Position numbers and translations under genes: made by a program
Source of the DNA: Asaia bogorensis
Lineage (GTDB): Bacteria; Pseudomonadota; Alphaproteobacteria; Acetobacterales; Acetobacteraceae
DNA length: 16,138 bases
Assembly (NCBI GenBank): GCA_945873675.1
Contig: CAMCEP010000033.1
Coordinates: 1-16,138, forward strand
Direction of reading: 5' to 3'
In this document: positions 13,906 through 16,138 of the stretch, one piece after another
Layout: each line of letters begins with the position of its first letter
Numbering within the stretch: position 1 is the stretch's first letter
The notes under the pieces: model-generated
Seen by the model: only the letters and a program-made list of their open reading frames with translations
Database searches by the model: none
What the model was told of the DNA's origin: nothing

Positions 13906-14784
13906 ATGCCCAAGAACCTTGTCGTTATATTCAATCCTTCAGCCGGTGCGCGGCGGCGTGCTAGGCTTTATTCCGCGCTCGATCTATTGTACGGGCTTGG
14001 TGTTCAATTTCAGCTCCTGGAAACCAGTGCACGTGGTGATGCTGAGAATTTTGCTCGGAGGGTCGCTGAAGAAAGTGGCATTGTCGTCGCTGCAGGCGGA
14101 GATGGCACCATCGCAGAGGTAGCCGCTGGCCTTGCTGGAAGCAGTGCTACGCTAGGCATTCTGCCGCTTGGAACCGCAAATGTCTTTGCTTTGGAAATGG
14201 CAGTCCCGCTCAATGCGCGAGAAGCCGCGCGCGCGCTTCTCATGGGCCGCAGCACCAGCGTCTATCCGGGTATTTTGAAGCGAGGTGCCCTGAAGGACCG
14301 CCTGTTTATCCAAATGGTTGGCGTTGGGTTGGATTCGGTTGTGGTCCATCACTTGCCACTTGGCCTTAAGCGCGTCCTTGGAAAGGGCGCTTATGTACTT
14401 CAAACTTTACGTGACCTTCCCTACTATCCCTTCGCCTCCTTCAGAGTAAAGATTGATGGTGAGGAGGTGGAAGCGTCTGGGCTGGTTGTAACGAAGGGAC
14501 GATACTACGCGGGGCGCTTTCAAATCGCGCCGGAAGCAGATCCGCGCGAGACGCATTTTCATATTGTTTCGCTACAGCAGGGCCACTTTATTGATGCCTT
14601 AAAGCATGCTGCCGCTCTTGGCCTTGGCCGGCTTCCCTACCTTTCGAGCATCTCTATGCGACGTGGATATGAAATTCAGGTTTTTGGCGCCGACCTACCA
14701 GTGCAAGCGGATGGTGATGACGCAGGCTCCTTGCCCATCCATATAGTGCCGTTCACCCAACCACTCAGGGTCTTAGTACCCTAG
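13906..14784 (+). CDS. Diacylglycerol kinase family lipid kinase
   Basis: The 292-residue protein has the DAGK catalytic domain: NPSAG at 10-14, GGDGT at 64-68 (nucleotide binding) and GILPLGTANVFALEM at 84-98. It resembles YegS/DgkB-type soluble lipid kinases, not the small membrane DgkA. It would phosphorylate diacylglycerol, or a related lipid, to phosphatidate with ATP at the inner membrane. I chose ATG 13906 (GGA about 9 bp upstream) over an in-frame TTG at 13888. It is transcribed divergently from plcP-agt; since PlcP makes diacylglycerol and Agt consumes it, this kinase may return diacylglycerol to phospholipid synthesis. The substrate is inferred from family and context, and other lipid substrates are possible. 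The stop is 4 bp from that of the convergent methyltransferase gene. Confidence 0.82.
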   Translation: MPKNLVVIFNPSAGARRRARLYSALDLLYGLGVQFQLLETSARGDAENFARRVAEESGIVVAAGGDGTIAEVAAGLAGSSATLGILPLGTANVFALEMAVPLNAREAARALLMGRSTSVYPGILKRGALKDRLFIQMVGVGLDSVVVHHLPLGLKRVLGKGAYVLQTLRDLPYYPFASFRVKIDGEEVEASGLVVTKGRYYAGRFQIAPEADPRETHFHIVSLQQGHFIDALKHAAALGLGRLPYLSSISMRRGYEIQVFGADLPVQADGDDAGSLPIHIVPFTQPLRVLVP

Positions 14785-14788
14785 GTCA

Positions 14789-15421
14789 TCATGTATTGGG
14801 GCGGTAGTGCCAAACGCTCGCGGGCGGAAAATTCAGCGGTGTCCAAGCAAGTCGCTGCGCCTCAAGGCCGAGGGTGCGGTAGGGCAGGGGCGAAGTGATA
14901 CAATATGTATATAGAAGGAACCCACGCCCCGGGGCGACCGCTTCGACCTGCTGAATGAATTGCCGTTGCTTGGCTTCGCTTAGAAGAACGAGTGGAATGC
15001 CACAAATGACTGTGCCTATCTCCCCAAGAGTGTCTTTCAACAATCGGGTTGGCAGATCGAAGGCATCCGCCTGAAGTACGGAGGTTTCAGGGAATTTTGA
15101 CCTTAAATGCTCAGCCATTTCTGGCACAATCTCCACCACTGCGATACGCCCTGGTGCGATACCTGAATTGATCAGGCTCTTGGTGATTGCGCCTGTGCCG
15201 GCACCCAATTCAAGGATGGACGAGCTTGACCGCTTGTCTATCTGCTTGGCGATGAGCTGCCCAAGCTTTGGTGAGGAGGGGATAATTGAACCCATTTGAA
15301 GCGGATTGGACAGCCAGCGGCGAAAAAATAAAGCTGCACCGTGGGGATGCTGGTTTTTCTCAGACGAGGCTAGCTGGGCTTCGGACACGGCGAACTCCAA
15401 AAAACGCATTCTCATGGACAT
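14789..15421 (-). CDS. pmtA: PmtA-like phospholipid N-methyltransferase
   Basis: The 210-residue SAM-dependent methyltransferase has motif I LELGAGTGAITKSL (from residue 70), preceded by the PmtA-type segment FFRRWLSNPLQMGSIIPSS that binds membrane or substrate. GIPLVLLSE and the ending PPASVWHYRP are also typical of the Rhizobium/Rhodobacter class of phosphatidylethanolamine N-methyltransferases, which form phosphatidylcholine. Such proteins are sometimes labelled rRNA adenine dimethyltransferase because of motif similarity. The start is uncertain: ATG 15421, 15415 and 15409 and TTG 15436 are all in frame, with no strong ribosome binding site. Its product, phosphatidylcholine, is a known substrate of PlcP in rhizobia, so it fits the lipid cluster. 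Confidence 0.8.
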   Translation of the reverse strand: MSMRMRFLEFAVSEAQLASSEKNQHPHGAALFFRRWLSNPLQMGSIIPSSPKLGQLIAKQIDKRSSSSILELGAGTGAITKSLINSGIAPGRIAVVEIVPEMAEHLRSKFPETSVLQADAFDLPTRLLKDTLGEIGTVICGIPLVLLSEAKQRQFIQQVEAVAPGRGFLLYTYCITSPLPYRTLGLEAQRLAWTPLNFPPASVWHYRPNT

Positions 15422-15586
15422 GAGGGAACGGCTCAAATCCCATAAAACTTAAGCAAGGAAGCCATGTAGTGCCGCAAGAATATGACACGCTTATGAAAAA
15501 TTAGGGTCTTTTAATTGAAATAAGGATGTCCTGCTATTTCGGCGCACCGGAAATTTCCCTGATGCCCCGCCACTTGGCAGGTAAAT

Positions 15587-15615
15587 ACGTCATGAAGATG
15601 ACGCATAATCGTCAT
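15587..15615. promoter_or_regulatory. Alternating CGTCAT/ATGACG repeats ahead of pehA
   Basis: ACGTCAT (15587-15593), ATGACGC (15598-15604) and TCGTCAT (15609-15615) keep an 11-bp period. Neighbouring copies are inverted, forming the palindrome CGTCAT-GAAG-ATGACG, while the outer two are direct repeats 22 bp apart. This may be a degenerate PHO box or an operator for a dimeric repressor. It lies 64 bp before ATG 15680 in an otherwise gene-free divergent interval (15422-15679). Confidence 0.45.
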
Positions 15616-15679
15616 GTCGTTGAAAATTTCGACCTGTACGAGCCCGACGTAGGTTTGAAAATTCGATCAAGGCACTCCG

Positions 15680-16138
15680 ATGACACCCCCAAAAAACGTT
15701 CTACTCATTGTTGTGGATCAATGGCGCGCGGATTTTGTCCCGCACCTTGGTGCGAATTTTCTGCGTACCCCGAACCTTGATCGTCTATGCCGCGAAGGGG
15801 TGACTTTCCGTAATCATGTGACCAACACAGTTCCTTGCGGCCCGGCCAGGGCAAGCCTGCTGACTGGGCTCTATCTCATGAACCACCGTGCGGTGCAGAA
15901 CACTGTGCCGCTAGATGCGCGCCACACAAACCTTGCCAAGCGGCTGCGCCTGATCGGCTATGATCCCGCGTTGATCGGTTACACCACGACCACGCCCGAT
16001 CCGCGTACCTCTGGCCCTCGGGACCCTCGCTTCACAACGCTCGGCGACTTGATGGATGGCTTTCGGAGCGTTGGTGCTTTTGAACCAAGCATGGATGGGT
16101 ATTTCGGCTGGCTCGCCCATCAAGGCTACCAATTGCCC
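15680..16138 (+). CDS. pehA: Phosphonate monoester hydrolase, N-terminal part (runs off the window)
   Basis: The frame is open from ATG 15680 to the window edge (153 codons), with AAGG 7 bp upstream. It starts TPPKNVLLIVVDQWRADFVP, with metal-binding Asp13, and continues RTPNLDRLCREGVTFRNHV and VPCGPARASLLTGLYLMNH. This closely follows the phosphonate monoester hydrolase/phosphodiesterase (PMH, PehA) branch of the sulfatase/alkaline phosphatase superfamily. Cys53 lies in the CxPxR motif that is converted to formylglycine, the nucleophile. The enzyme hydrolyses phosphonate monoesters and phosphodiesters. A formylglycine-generating system, encoded elsewhere, is implied. The role fits the cluster: it would free phosphonates or phosphate from esters. 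Confidence 0.9.
   Translation, partial: MTPPKNVLLIVVDQWRADFVPHLGANFLRTPNLDRLCREGVTFRNHVTNTVPCGPARASLLTGLYLMNHRAVQNTVPLDARHTNLAKRLRLIGYDPALIGYTTTTPDPRTSGPRDPRFTTLGDLMDGFRSVGAFEPSMDGYFGWLAHQGYQLP

Noticed and set aside
1..16138. CRISPR array, tRNA or rRNA genes, insertion sequence, phage genes
   Set aside because: I saw no regularly spaced repeats, no tRNA-like folds, and no transposase or phage motifs on either strand.

Overview
The window looks like chromosomal DNA from a GC-rich alphaproteobacterium, probably of the Acetobacteraceae/Roseomonas type. That placement is an inference from codon use, the toxin-antitoxin family and the gene families present; no marker gene is available. Nearly everything right of about 1.3 kb fits one theme: getting phosphorus from unusual sources and saving it when phosphate is scarce.

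Layout. Positions 1-177 hold the 3' end of an unrelated gene, followed by a stretch of about 390 bp with no recognisable gene. Positions 566-1243 carry a decayed VapBC-type toxin-antitoxin pair: the antitoxin has an in-frame TAG and the PIN toxin is frameshifted at a GC repeat. Positions 1414-2802 encode a secreted phytase-like esterase, and 2957-3289 a small protein with a lysine-rich tail and a ribbon-helix-helix-like end.

Positions 3392-9242 form a plus-strand 2-aminoethylphosphonate (AEP) cluster: an HpnW-type FAD amine oxidase, phosphonoacetaldehyde hydrolase PhnX, and a three-gene AEP ABC importer (binding protein, ATPase, fused permease). Positions 9247-11788, on the minus strand, hold a second phosphonate/phosphite importer, phnD-phnE-phnE, without its ATPase.

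Positions 11879-15436 hold membrane-lipid genes. An Agt-like glycosyltransferase and a PlcP-like phospholipase C form a minus-strand operon; a diacylglycerol-kinase-type lipid kinase (plus) and a PmtA-like phospholipid N-methyltransferase (minus) follow. The window ends inside a phosphonate monoester hydrolase gene (15680 onward).

How it fits together. AEP, and perhaps N-methyl-AEP, would be imported, oxidatively deaminated to phosphonoacetaldehyde, then cleaved to acetaldehyde and phosphate. Phosphonate monoesters and organic phosphate esters would be opened by PehA and possibly the phytase-like protein. PlcP and Agt would replace phospholipids by glycolipids, releasing phosphorus. Direct repeats with the 11-bp spacing of PhoB binding sites (7-bp half-sites, 4-bp gaps) stand ahead of the AEP importer, phnD and the phytase-like gene, with weaker versions ahead of pehA, plcP and the lipid kinase. 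I read the region as a PhoB-controlled phosphate-starvation island. The gene families are known; the new points are their grouping, the operator map, an importer gene without a normal start codon, and the small unassigned basic protein.
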